Assembly (NCBI GenBank): GCA_025403435.1
Contig: CM046327.1
Span: 13,136,218 to 13,200,217 of the forward strand
DNA from: Artocarpus heterophyllus
Lineage: Eukaryota > Streptophyta > Magnoliopsida > Rosales > Moraceae
DNA length: 64,000 nt
Reading direction: 5' to 3'
The notes under the pieces are model-generated. The model saw only the letters and a list, made by a program, of their open reading frames with translations. It did not search any database and had not been told where the DNA came from. Of this stretch, positions 11,201 to 23,324 are shown piece after piece. Made by a program: the position numbers and the translations under genes. Position 1 is the first letter of the stretch. Every line of letters starts with the position of its first letter.

Positions 11201-11579
11201 GCAACACTAAATTGTCTATGCCTTTGATTTCTTTGTGATCGATTTTTTTTTCTTGATCTATTTGTAATTTTGGTGATCTTGTTTCTTCTTTAGTGTTCTA
11301 GATTTTGGTGATAATTCTAACTTTTTGAGTAAGTTTTGCAAATCTAGGGCTACTAGAAATGGCGATTTCGACGAATACGGTCTGGTATCCATAGCAGATG
11401 ATGGATATTGACCAGTGTTCGTAACGGATACCAAATATGGGTTGGCATTCAAGGTAGATAACTTAAGAATATATTTAGTATTTTTAGATATAGTGTTGCG
11501 ATATGGTATAGCATTTTTACAATTATTTTTTAAATAGTATGAGTTAATCCAAGTTTTATTTTATGACGTATGTGTAAAG

Positions 11580-12453
11580 AGCCCCGTAGCAATCCAGTTA
11601 GACTATTGGTGCCAGGCATAGTCCAACTAGACTTTTTGTGGTACTTGCTATATAACTATTTTGAGAAATTAATTTTAAGAAAATAGTTATTTAATTGTGT
11701 TTAGGATTTTAGATGATTAATTATTTAAACAGTAAATTTAAATAATTAATTTAATCTTGATTAAACTCAAATTATGGAAAATTTATTGTTTATAGTTATT
11801 TAAATTAGATAGTTAATGTAATAGTATAATTTAAATTTAAATTTAAATTATTTGAATTTAAAATATAGTGGGTAATGTGGAAATAATAATTTCCCATACT
11901 AAAAAAGGAAATGAAATGAAATGAAATGAGACCGCACCATTAGGAGTGGTTGGTGCCAACCACAGTGATATTCCCTATGAGTTGCGTGCACCGCTGGAAA
12001 TCTTAGGCGGGCACGGTAGAAACTTAGGAAACAAGTTTTTTCAAGTTTTCTAGTTTGACAATAATACTCCTACCACATTCTATAAATAGACTTGGGTTTC
12101 CGTAATTTCCTCAAACTGTCTGAGTGAAATTTTAGAGGGAATTAATTGTTTATCTTTAATAATTAATTCTCCCGAGCACTTTAGTGGTTGGAAAAGAGAA
12201 ACGTAGTGGTAAAGACTTGTTTTTGTTTGTTACGCCTACACATATGACGATCCACTGAAGAAGAATAGTATTAAAGATTTATTGGAAGCGATTTACAAGT
12301 TTCTATTTGATGTTGGTTTCTGTTTCTAAGATTATAATTAAATTATGTAATGAATTATTTTTTATAACAATGTGAGTTAGTATCGCGTTTATAAAAATTT
12401 TTAAAATTCTGTTGTGTAAATACTGTTATTTTTTCAACAATTGGTATCAAAGC
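11580..12453 (+). mobile_element. Ty1/copia-type LTR (right part) with primer-binding site
   Basis: A TATA box TATAAATAG sits at 12081-12089, followed by a transcribed-leader-like region, and the LTR ends TTTTTTCAACA at 12439. Directly after it comes TGGTATCAAAGC (12442-12453), one base from the usual plant copia primer-binding site complementary to initiator Met-tRNA. The LTR at 40222-41966 ends in the same TTTTTTCAACA and shares a CTACGCC/CTGTGCC-CACATATRRCGATC motif. The left limit is uncertain. The internal part after 12453 carries no recognisable gag and is interrupted at 12773 by the long solo LTR. Confidence 0.65.
12442..12453 (+). other. Primer-binding site for initiator Met-tRNA
   Basis: TGGTATCAAAGC lies 2 bases after the CA of an LTR end. 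It is the expected position and near-expected sequence of the minus-strand primer site of plant copia elements. Confidence 0.65.
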
Positions 12454-12772
12454 AAACTCATAAATTTGTTATGAATATAAATTATATAGTTTATTTTTCT
12501 CTCTTTGCATCGAATGTAATTTCAGAGAGTTCTTAAGATTTTTGTTATTATGGATGGTTATGGTGTTTAATTAAATTTCATTTAATTAACTTTGTTGCAG
12601 CTCTTGTTTCTTAGATATTAAATTCGTAAAAAAAAAAGAAATTAAAATGATGTATCTAAGTTTTTTTTGGTATGTAATAAGATGTTGTCTATCATCACTA
12701 TGTAGAATTTATTTACTTTTTAAAAATTCTTTATAAACCAGAAACGGTATAAGTTTTCTTGAAGTGTGGCAT

Positions 12773-14934
12773 TGTAACGTCCCGAAATTTATTTAATATT
12801 AATGTAATGTAAATGATGAATTAGTGTGCCATAATTAAAGTTTTAACTTTAATTAGATTATTTGGTTGGATTTTTAGTTTTTGGTTGTTTTGTTAAATTG
12901 ATGCATTCAAATGATTTCTTATTGATTTAAAATGATGTTTTGAGTTTTAAAACACAACAATTTGTAAAATGTTAAAATACTCTGTTTTGTAAAACCGTGG
13001 GCGGCACATGGTTTTCGCACAGTAAAATCGCCCACCGATTTTCTCTATTTATTTCCCTCTTCTCTCTCTCTCTCCTCACTCTCACGTTTCACTCTCTCTC
13101 TCTCTTCTCTCTCTCTCGGCAGCTCCCTCCTCTCTCTCAATCTCTTTCAAAAATTTTTAAACCCAATTTCGAATCCAAGCTTTGGGTTAGCGAGGAGGAA
13201 GCTCGGGGACGTGATTCGGCAACCGAGAACGAGGATTGAAGCTTCGATTCGAGGTTAGATTTGAAATTTCTAAACTTTTTACAAAATTTTCAATTTTGTG
13301 CATTTTTGAAATCTAGGTTTGATTAAGCTTAGAAAACCTTGTGTTTGAGTTAAATGAACTTAGAACAACTAGAATCTAAGCTTAGATTGAAGAAAAACGG
13401 AATTGAATTCAAGATTTTTCATTTTCCCCTTATTTTCTCATTTTCGGAATTTTTGAGGATTTTGAGTTCAAATCTTGTTTAAATGAGTCCAAACATGTTT
13501 TAGTATGTTTTCTATCAACTATAGTTGTTTTTCATGCATGGGATTTGAGAAAAACAGGTTAGAAACAAGATTTGGATTTTGGGGATCGAGAAACCCGTGG
13601 CTGGGATTTCTGGGTTTTCCCAGTTCGGCAGGCCAAAGTTCATGTTCGGCAGGCCGGAGTGATGATCGGCAGGCCGGGTGTTCTTCCGACCGCAGGCCGA
13701 ATCTTGGGGAAACGTTCGGCAGGCCGAACCTTGCTTCCGGTAGGCCGAACTGTGGCAGTTCGGCAGGCCGAAGCAGGGAGTCCGGCAGGCCGACCGAGGC
13801 ATGGAAAATTTTGTAATTTTTACCCGTGTTCACTGTTTTGAACCCTGATTTAAATCCCAACCTTATAGGATGATTTTAAAAGGTACAAATGGCACACTAG
13901 GACATCATGAAATGATTTAGTAACATAGAATGTCTCAAACTAGATATTGATTGACTTAGTTGGTATCTAGGATTGTTCGTGGTTCCGTGGAGCTAACGTA
14001 TAGCGGACCGGGATTACGATGTGGGGCACCGGCACGAGTATTGAGGTAGGACTTCTATCCTATTTCTTTGGTAGCCTGGTTTTGAAAGGATTTGGCTTTG
14101 AAAATGATTTCTATCAAAATGTTTTCAACGGTTGTTTGAAAATGGTTTTATCGGTTATATTTTAATATACCGTGATATGAAATGAATTTCATAATAAATG
14201 TAATTGACAACACTCGGTAATTGGGTTTTGAATGATAATGATAATAACACATGGGCATGATGCCATATCAGAGATCGGGTCGTGTAGCGATCGACCTTGG
14301 GGGCAGGTCCCGAAACCCAGCTGGGCCACTACGGTGGTGATTTCATGGTTTGCCTAGGTAAAAGTAAATTGGTGTTTTGATTTGACGAGTAGACTGTTCT
14401 GTGTCAGGACGGTTCTACTCAAATGTTTATTATTTATTTATTTAAGTTTCCTTTGAATAACTTATAATAATGCTGTGTTCCTTTGCGTTAAACTATTTTT
14501 ATAAAACATAGTCCTACTGAGTCTTTCGCTCACGTTTTATTGTTTTAAATTCCCCCCTTCTAGGTGGTTTCCCATTTAGGTTTGGAGAAGATTCTTCGGA
14601 CCGAACTCAGGAGCAATATGAGAATTTATTTATATTATGTATTATTAATCAAGGCATGTAAGACTTAACTTTATTTGTACTTGAACTGTAATTGTATTTA
14701 TGATATTGTCAGAACCATGTGTGTGCACAAGTTGTGGGTTGTGGAACCCATATTCGCGGTTTTTATTCAATTATTATTATTTGCTAAATATTTATAAACT
14801 CTTTTATAAAATGTGGTGGAAAATCTTCTTAATTTTTATTTAATTTGATTCTCAAACTCTCGATTTTTAATTAAATTCTCTTTTAATTAATCTAATATTC
14901 CGCCACGTCACCTCCCGTACTCCGGGGCGTGACA
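12773..14934 (+). mobile_element. Solo LTR (2162 bp), same family as 4138-6483, opposite orientation
   Basis: The block begins TGTAACGTCCCG and ends GGGGCGTGACA (TG...CA) and is flanked by a perfect 5-bp duplication GGCAT (12768-12772 and 14935-14939). There is no internal coding region. A TATTTA box near 13048 is followed by a long CT-rich stretch (13057-13145), as in promoters of such LTRs. The GC-rich palindromic array at 13620-13800 is well preserved here. The right part has the motif CTGAGTCTTTCGCTCACG near 14517. Better motif preservation suggests it is younger than the copy at 4138. It interrupts the internal part of the copia remnant starting at 12440. Confidence 0.92.
13620..13800 (+). 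repeat. GC-rich tandem array with palindromic core TTCGGCAGGCCGAA
   Basis: At least eight copies of CGGCAGGCC or close variants occur within 180 bases at 20-30 base spacing, several flanked by TT and AA so that the core is an inverted repeat. It lies inside the solo LTR. Open frames exist in both strands only because stop codons are rare in GC-rich repeats. Confidence 0.9.
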
Positions 14935-14939
14935 GGCAT

Positions 14940-17426
14940 GCTATGGATTGAAGCAATTGTTGAATCTTTTTAGAAAAATTTTCTACACTAATTTTTCTGC
15001 AATTTTTTTTATCGCATGTTATGCATTTATAAAAAATAAGTTTTAAAAGATCACATCTATAAAAATTTCTACTAATAACAAATAAATGTGGGAAATTTTA
15101 AGAACACAATCAGTCAAAATTAAGATTATTAACCAGACAAAATTGGCCCGAAGGATGTGTGTACATTTTGTGTTCTCAACAAGAAGCCAAGACAAAGTCC
15201 AAACTTGATGGCCAAGTATTCCAACTTCCCTTAAATCCTTATATTCCATTATTCCCTTTGCTTATAGTAGGCATAATATGAGATGGGAATTAAAGAAAAG
15301 AGATAGAATAAGCATATGGATTCCACAATTTTATGCATTAGAACCTTCACATCAAGCAAAGACAAAAGAAAAATATACCCATGTAATCCATTAAAAAAAA
15401 AAGAAAGAAAAATGTACCAATAATCCAATAAAAAAAAAGATCTGAATGGGATAAAACATCTCACTTTGCAACTTGGGGGAAGAAATATATACTAAAATAT
15501 CTCATGGAAAAGCGAAGATGATATATTTATTGATCTACCTAATTTTGTAATTGCTTACTGACCTCACAACCTTAATTAAAATCCTAAAGTATATCACAAA
15601 AGTTCACTATTAAAAACATATCCATTTGCAATTGGGACACCATATTGCAAGGTTCCAATGGCAAAGAAGAAAAATACATGTACAATGTGCAATATCTGCA
15701 GCTGTTTAGCTAAACCACCATGTGCCAAAAAAAGGAGGGGGAAAAAAGAAAAGAAAAGCAAAAAGAAACCATGAGAGAATAAGGAAAAAGGTTCATTTTG
15801 CAGGCTTTTCTTGTAATTTATGCCTTTTTTTTTTCTTGAAGTTGGCTAGGATTTCCACTAAAACTGCTAATCAAGGAAACAAAGTACTTGGATTGATTTA
15901 TTGTGCTTAAAGTACCCCACTCCATTACATCATCATTCTCATCAGATTATGGTGTTATTGCCTTGAGGAGGCAAAGACCTACCCTCTTGCTAATCTTGAT
16001 GTAACCCTACACCCTTTTGTGATATTGCCCTATATACATTTATCATTTGTTTGGGCTTTTGCTTAATTAATCTACTTTTGAATCTTATTGATGAAAACAG
16101 CTTTTACTTAAGTTAGAAAATTGATAGGGATTGATTGGAGTTTAATTACTAAAGTGAATTACACAAAGTTCTTTTTTGTTAACCAAAATGGAAGTCTTGG
16201 CATTATGAACAATAATTTGAAAAATTAAAGTAATAAATTTAACCACAGAAAATTTGAAAGTTTTTTAGAGTAAAAATATATATATGAAATGAGTCTTTGT
16301 CCTGCTTAGGAAAGTATTGTTATCTATGTTCTAATTTATCACCAAATAAGGGACAAAATTTTAGTGATTCACTTTTTGTGGGGATGAAATGACTTGCTCC
16401 TCTATTCTTGTATTCATTTATTTTTATATGCAAAAAAACTAGTAAAGAAAGAAAAATTACAAATTGAATCCATAAGATCACTAAAAAAATAAGAGCAATT
16501 TATCGAATTTACAACTCAAATCTAAAAAATCACTGCATTAAATTTTCTCGTAATCTTTGTCATCTTTTTTTTCTTGAATTTTAAAATAAAAATTAAAACT
16601 TTATAAATTATAGCAGAATCGAACATGAATTTACAATTAAACTAAATGTGTAACCAAATAACCTTTGTGCATGTTAATTTCACGAGAAAAAAAAAAGTTC
16701 AAATTCCGTCATAATGATCATGGCATACTTTTATTGTTGTCAATCTTCCAATTATTAATGCCCAATCAAACTCATTTCTATTCAAGAAATCAACACAGCT
16801 CTTTTAATGGTTATAACAAGATTGAAAACCAAATTAACTGTTGTTTTCCATAGCAAGCATCAAAATCCACCAAGTTTTTTTTTCCCTCCCTTTTACACAA
16901 ATCGTGCTTTTGCCCCCACCATTAAATAAAAAGCAATTATTAGTACCCATTTAATATTTTAATTTGGATTATTCACTTCTACCAACCAAGCCGGGAAGAA
17001 AGGTTCATATGTGAGCCAAATGGCATGTTACATCACCGTTGGGATAAGACGACTAAGAACACACTAGCAATTGTCCACAAATGGCTGTGTCCCCATGTGA
17101 TTTTGCTGCTGGGTGGACCCCACCAGTCGCTGGACGGTCTGTGCTTATCACCCGTACGTTTACAAATTCTATATTTCACCTGATTTTCTTTCTATTTTAC
17201 TCATTCTTTCGTTCTCTTTTTGCATTGGATTTTCACTTGTTGATTTTTGTTTGAAAATGAAGGAAGCAAAATGGGCCACTCTGCCTTCCAACCAAACAAA
17301 AAAAGGGGGCAGTCCGGTCTTAATCAGGGGCGGCTTCATAATGTGCAGGTGGTTACGACAAAGTTGAAATCCATAGAAAAATACAGTACGGTAGTTGGGA
17401 TTAGTATTGGAGTTTAATTATTATCA
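14940..17426. other. AT-rich intergenic DNA
   Basis: No gene was recognised. Short open frames here (for example the Lys-rich one at 15722-15910) have no supporting features. A block of mixed composition at 16980-17160 contains the palindrome GTGGACCCCAC, which resembles a TCP-factor site; nothing downstream supports a promoter call. Confidence 0.5.
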
Positions 17427-17609
17427 AAGGTGTTCAAAATCACTTGTAACTAAAAATTTTTATTGTTATATTAAAATTTTTTTTTTTACAATAAAAAGTT
17501 CTCCTATATTACTATATTAAAAAAAATAAATTATAATATAAAGTTTTTATATATTATAATATTTTATTTAAAATTTTAAATTCTAACCATATTTTTTAAA
17601 CGCTCTCCG
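17427..17609. mobile_element. MITE, family S (GTGTTTGA-type ends)
   Basis: The ends AAGGTGTTC and ACGCTCT are inverted relatives of the GGTGTTTGACAA ends seen in other copies, with TATTATAAAGTTTTTATATATTATA-like interior. The boundaries are approximate and no target duplication is clear. Confidence 0.45.
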
Positions 17610-18483
17610 CTGATAATTAGTGTGCTTCCATGTGGTTCAACATATTTAATTTGGATAACTAACGTGCTTGATATGATATCTGGTTGAGTGTGGTCAAAAG
17701 CCCTATAATTGAAAATGGGTACGAATCTTTCTTCCAATGAGTGCTAATAAAAATTGAATGCAATATGGACAAGAATAATCGGAGTGGTTTTTGTTTTCAA
17801 CATTGAAAACAACTTTGAGGCAATAGCATTAACCATACCTGAAAGATAAGGTAAATGTCATTCATGTCTCCAAGAATCGTTCCATAATACATGGTTGTTT
17901 GACGAGCTTTTCAGACAATAACCTAAATTCCATATTCTATAATACATCATTGAAAGAATCCTCTCTTGCACTTTATCAAGGTAAATTCTGTCTCATATGA
18001 ACTGCTTCTTGGAGGCTCCAAGAGTGGGAGGAAAACACTGCGTATAGCATGTTTAGAACTGGTTGAAGCCACATGAAAGTTGCATGTAAAGTGAATCTCT
18101 TCTTTTGCTTTTATATGGTTTATAAATAGCATCAAAGTACGTTTTTGAATATAACATGATAAGATATGGTCCTATACATGGGCTACACAATAACACATTA
18201 GTTTCCTTTGAAAAGAGTACTTGAAATTATATGCTACAAGCTCAGAGTATTTGTTAAATGATATACCCCTATTTGTTCCCTAGATAGAGAGTTGTTTGCT
18301 AGAAGCTGAGGTATTTATTAAATTATATACTCCTTGGAATTAAGGTAGTAGAATATGTTTATGTTCAAAGGTATATAAATTTTGTAAGTCTATAGTCGCA
18401 ACATCATGTTCTTGTGACACTTTATTCACAAACTTCTTACCAATATATATTTAATCACAAGTTTATTGTGACAAATATCTTTT
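17610..18483. other. AT-rich intergenic DNA
   Basis: I see no gene, repeat array or element boundary in this stretch. Confidence 0.5.
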
Positions 18484-18539
18484 ACTATGAAATTTTTAGT
18501 CATTAATATTAAGAAATAAGGAGCCTAATTTAACGCTTT

Positions 18540-18880
18540 ACAAATTATCACTCTACGAATTCCTGATAAGGTCGTTGAGGGCCAAGCATCCTGAGCAGAG
18601 CAAATTCGTGTCACAGTGCTAGCTCAAGGGTGCAACCATACAATGTAGTAGCTGGTCGCGTGAAAGTGCTTTTTGAGGTTTTTTGTTTCATCTTTCTTAT
18701 AAACCTATAAATAACACTACATAAAGAAAAATATCAAGACAGTGTATAATTTTTCTCTTGTAAACTTCTTCATCATCATAGTAAATTTTTGCAATAGCTA
18801 AAAGTAGATGCAGCTCTCACATTAAGGGTGAACTACTATAACTTTTGTGTGGGTTTTTTTTTAACGAATATTTTGCTCTC
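18540..18880 (+). mobile_element. LTR-like fragment (TATA box plus U5-like region)
   Basis: CCTATAAATAACAC near 18703 is followed by a leader-like stretch and by GTAGATGCAGCTC...GTGAACTACTATAA near 18805-18842. The latter resembles the U5 wording GTGGACGTAGCC...AACCACTATAAATC in the solo LTR at 42654-43263. The ends are not defined. The block is bracketed by a 14-base near-repeat TAAGGAGYCTAATT (about 18517 and 18887). Confidence 0.35.
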
Positions 18881-18889
18881 AGTAAAATT

Positions 18890-19052
18890 AAGGAGTCTAA
18901 TTCGCAACAACTGAACCTTTTTGTTGCGACTAAAACTTTGTAGTTGAAAGTTTTAGTAAAAAAAAAAAATTTGACTAAATGCATATTAGTTATAAGATTA
19001 TGACCAAAAATGACACAAAAATGTCACGACTAAAAATTTTTGTTTTGTAGTG
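18890..19052. mobile_element. Possible terminus of a CACTA-type transposon
   Basis: Read on the minus strand, the block starts CACTACAAAACAAAAATTTT at 19052 and continues with several TTTTAGTCG motifs, typical of the subterminal repeats of CACTA (En/Spm) elements. The partner end was not found with confidence; a weak candidate lies near 18483. Confidence 0.4.
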
Positions 19053-20749
19053 AGTAGAATATGAATAATATTATTTGTTAATGTGCAATTGTAAATTATT
19101 AAATTTTTATAAATTTTGCTTAATTTAGGTGATGTTTGGTGTATTGTGATTCATATGACATAACATTACACATTATACTACAAATGTGTCTTTAACCTCG
19201 ATCAGGACATAAATATTTTGAGCAAGGCTACAGCATATATTTTTTAGCTTAAAAATTATGTTCTTATTTGTTGAAATTTTTGCCTCTTTTATTAGATGAT
19301 AACTCACAGATTTTTTTTTTTTCTCCAACGGCTCAGACAGTTTTTAGCTTTTTACAATTGAATGATCGAGAAACATAATGCATGTACGTCTCAACCAAAC
19401 TGGAATTTATAGTAGCCTACAGATTTTTTTTTTTTTCCCCAACTCACATTGTGGTACCTTTTACTTGTGATTTATCAAACTTTTTTTTTTTTGAGCTCTT
19501 TTCGTAGGTGAAGTATTTTAGCCGTTCTGGTATTGTCTAATATGCATCTGTTTATAGATTAAAAATTTACAACACCCATGTAAAACGGTTTTTAATTTTA
19601 AATTCATCGTTAAAAAGTTAATCTAATAAATAAAATAATATAATATTTAAAATGCAAAAAAAAAAAGCTTCAAAATTAAATATGGTTTTTAATTTTAAAT
19701 TTATTGTTAAAAAATTAATTCAATAAATAAAAATAACACGACATTCAAAATGTCAGAAAAAGGATTGCAAAATTGATCGTGAGGGTGCATTGCAGGGTGG
19801 GAACAGTGTTTATCCTGGCGTCGCTACCATAAGGGCCCGCTGCCAGCTAGCGATAGTAACAAAGTATATTTACGAGGAAAAGGGTCAAAATCACAGCGAT
19901 TTTGAAAGCACAAAGGACAAATATATTGGCAAAGTGACATGTGGACTCTGGCAACAACAAGGCATCACGGAAGGAGTACGAGCTTCTAGTGGCACTAGTT
20001 GGGAACGAAAAGAAAATAAAATGGTCTTCTTTCAAACTTAAGTTGGATATTGGATCTTAGAGCACCGACAACAGTAAAGTTAGGATACAACAATATAAAT
20101 GGGTTGGTGGAAGAGACTGATGTAGATACTCTTTGTTGGCCATCATGTTTGATATTTTCGAAGGTACCACTTTTCTTATGACGTCATTTTTTAATAATAA
20201 AGAAAGATTAATAGTGTTTTTACATTTCTCGGATCAATATTATTTTTAAAATCTATTGATACCAGTGAAATAAAAAGATCCTAACATCTTCAAGAGAGAG
20301 GATTCATTTATAAAATCTAACATTCAGAGTTGTTAGTTGATGAAGTCTTCGAGTTAGAGTAGAACCTCCTTGTTATCATGCCATCACCATCAGGGATACT
20401 TTATTTTTTTTTCTTGATGTATACATATATAGACTTTCGTTATTGTAAAAGGTACTATAAATTCGAGTCTCACGTCATTATAAATATGTAAATAAATATC
20501 AACTTATAAGATTATTAGACCATTTTATTTTACAGATTAATCTTTTAAGATAGAAGCTTAACGTTTTAAGATGGAAACTTATGTCCTAAAAGTCCAATTT
20601 TCATAATTATGAACCTTTTAAAATTACCATACCGAAAGTGTAACTTAATCGGTGAAAAAGATTATCAAATTAACATATTGCTTTCTTTTATTATTTATTG
20701 CATGACGTTTATAAACATTCCAAAACAATAAAAGATATGCACAACTTTA
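19053..20749. other. AT-rich intergenic DNA with one GC-richer patch
   Basis: No gene recognised. At 19790-20041 an open frame of 83 codons coincides with a GC-richer patch (GTCGCTACCATAAGGGCCCG). It resembles no family I know and lacks context, so it is not called as a gene. Confidence 0.45.
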
Positions 20750-21505
20750 TTCTGAAAATCTAGCATCTCTAATGCTGTACAAAATTAGTGTACCAATGTC
20801 AAATTAATTTAGTATTTGAGTAGGATGAAAATTACTATATAATACAATGTTATTTTTTATGCTAATTTGAAAAATACAGCGTGTCAAATTTGAAACTAAA
20901 TATGTATGATATATTAATTTTTTTATATTTGATTGCTATTAGTTGATGTGATAATTTTTTTAATTTAATCATATATTTGTTATTAACATATTATTTTTTA
21001 AAAATTAAAAGTTATTTGTATACAAATTTCAAAACTTAATAGCTATGATAAAAATTCAATAACATGACCAGTTGCAGAGGTATGTGAGGCCAACTGAGGG
21101 CTGCCGTCCCTAATGCAATGCTATAATGGTGTGCCAATATCAAATTTTGATACTTGAGTATAGAAAAAATACCCTTGTATACAATGACATTTTTATGTCA
21201 AATATGTCATATGCGAACTACCAAATTTGACGCATGGTAAATTTGATGTTTTATTCCTATTAGTTGATGTATTAACTTTTTCTTTTGCTCATCACAACAT
21301 TGTTACTTTCAAAGTATTTTAATATCAGAGGTTGGCTTTTTACAACTTTGAGGGCTTAATAATTATAACAAAAAATAGATGTAACGTTAAAAATAACATT
21401 GTATATTAGAACACAAAATAAAATAGCGCATCAAATACGCTAATTTCACACTTTTTGATAGAAAATACAGTATTTGTATTGGCATTTGTATTAAAGATGG
21501 CCTTA
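20750..21505. repeat. Two diverged related repeat units in tandem (MITE-like)
   Basis: Segments starting near 20770 and 21112 share in order: CTAATGC, GTGTRCCAATRTCAAAT, ATACAATG-ACATTTTTATG-like, and CTATTAGTTGATGT. The far end (about 21465-21503) read in reverse gives CCATCTTTAATACAAATGCC, similar to the start of the second unit, suggesting inverted ends. The divergence is high and the boundaries are approximate. Confidence 0.35.
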
Positions 21506-22784
21506 CTTTTTATGTTTTAATAAACTACTTTACTTGTTTTCTATTCACGAGTTATTATAATATGTGTTATGATACTTTATATTTTTGGATAATTATACAA
21601 TGCGTTTCAACTTTCTTTAGTCAAATTTTATTTGGACTACAAAATGACCTAAATATTCTTGACATTATGTAATTTTTTTTCCCATTTTGTTTCATTTTAT
21701 CAAGTGTGTTTAGATTTGTTTTGTATTAAATAGAGCATTGGTAGGGGAAAAAAAAAAGGAATGGAACATAATTTTAAAATCTGAAAGTATAAATGTGATA
21801 TAATTGTGATCTAATTCAAAACAAATGGTATAATTTTGCTATATATATCCTCAAAATACATGGTATAAAATGAAAAAAAATATAGTATAGTATCGTTTTC
21901 GTGAGTGTATGTTTCTGAACACTATTTGACTAATAAAAAAGATATGTAAAATAAATTTTTTTCTTATAAAATCTAATATTTAATGAAAAAGCTCTACTGG
22001 TAGGATATTTTTATAATGTAAAATTCTCAACACATATCTAGTAGTTCTTGAAAAATATTATAAATATAATTTTATATTTTATGTTATTTATTTCTAAAAA
22101 AAAAAAAGTATACACCACGTCGCTAGATTAAAAGGCTGGCTCCACAAATGGACATGGCATTTAAAAATATATATATATAGTGGATCACAAAATCTTAATG
22201 TTGATTACAACCTATATACATTAACATGGACAGGGAGTCATATCTTTTCACGTCTTGATCGGCCATTTATTTTCCGTTGTGGGCTACTTTTGTTAATTGT
22301 CAAGTGAGCGAGCATTTTTGTGGCTTGTGACATGCAAAAGTTAGGTACACATCACTATTGCCAGTGTTTCACCCAACTTAACAGTTGGTTTTGTCGTCCG
22401 ATAATAATGGAGTGGAGTCCATCATCACTGAGTTCGAATAGATAGATATATATACATATGTACATACATGTGTATATATATATACACACACAAATGAATG
22501 TATTTTGTCAAAAGAAGTTGAAGAATACAAATAAAAAAAAATTATGGTTGAAAAGCAATTTTGTTTCACCAATAAACATTAGTGTTTTAATTACTTCTCG
22601 AATTAACATTTTAATAGTCTGATTTGTGACTGAAAACAGTTATATGTTGTGTATTGTAATTTTATAACGTGGACAATCCTAGATCTAATCCTTAGAATCC
22701 TAATTTTATGGTTAAAATACTATGTTAATTATACCAGATAAGTAAAATTATCTTCTCCATTGTAAAAATTCTCTAAATTTTTAA
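21506..22784. other. AT-rich intergenic DNA with microsatellites
   Basis: No gene recognised. TA/CA-type simple repeats lie at 22163-22178 and 22440-22493. Confidence 0.5.
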
Positions 22785-23324
22785 GAATATGTTTGTTTCA
22801 TGCATTCTTTGAACTTAATAGACTCAAATTTAGATTCGAGTATCAAGAATCCTTCATATACATCTTTGTTTCCCCCAAAATCCAAATCACTTAAGTATCA
22901 AGAATTCAAGTTTTCAGAGTTCTCATCCCCCCTTAAACTTTTGATACTCGAATATCTTTGCTATAGTAAAAACTAAAATTATCTCTTATATATTTGAGAA
23001 AAAAATCATAACTTCTTCATTTGATATCCAATTGAGATGATTCTTTTTTCACTGTGTATCCAATGAAGAGATGAATAAATCAAGATCCATATTGCATATT
23101 TTTTAAAATCATTAACATTAAGATTTTATAAGATTTATTAATAAATCAAAAATTATCTTCACTATCTATCCAACCACAAATTCTAATTTTATCATATATT
23201 AAAACTTAAACGAACATCCAAACGTTAATTCGAATAACAATTCAAATCACTAACTCAAATCTTAATTCAAATCACACTAACTCAAATTAAATCACTAATT
23301 CGAACTTATTTACTAAATAGATCC
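22785..23324 (-). mobile_element. Non-autonomous TIR element (540 bp), family L
   Basis: This block matches, in reverse complement over its whole length, the element at 51415-51931. Its ends are short inverted repeats (GAATATGTTTG / GGATCTATTTAGTAAATA in reverse), and a TAA target duplication flanks it (22782-22784 and 23325-23327). The 3-bp TWA-type duplication suggests a PIF/Harbinger origin. No protein is coded. Confidence 0.8.

Larger units (their letters stand above)
8606..11467. mobile_element. Possible non-autonomous element with inverted ends and captured-looking islands
   Basis: The left end (about 8606-8700) and the reverse complement of the right end (about 11345-11467) share, in the same order, CTYAAGTWAT, TACCTTGA-like, TTTGGTATC and TATCCATCAT motifs, which suggests decayed terminal inverted regions. 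The interior holds two islands of higher GC content (8877-9105 and 10690-11200) separated by ordinary AT-rich DNA. No transposase and no clear target-site duplication were found. Chance similarity in decayed repeats remains possible. Confidence 0.33.

Noticed and set aside
13505..13860. Overlapping 89-113 codon frames on both strands as coding sequence
   Set aside because: They arise from the stop-poor GC-rich palindromic array within a solo LTR.
15722..15910. Lys/Arg-rich N-terminal frame resembling a nuclear or ribosomal protein
   Set aside because: It is produced by an A/G-rich low-complexity tract; no similarity beyond charge.
22430..22445. GAGTTCGAATAGATAG as a tRNA B box
   Set aside because: No matching A box, acceptor stem or T-arm pairing nearby. 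No tRNA or rRNA gene was found in the window.
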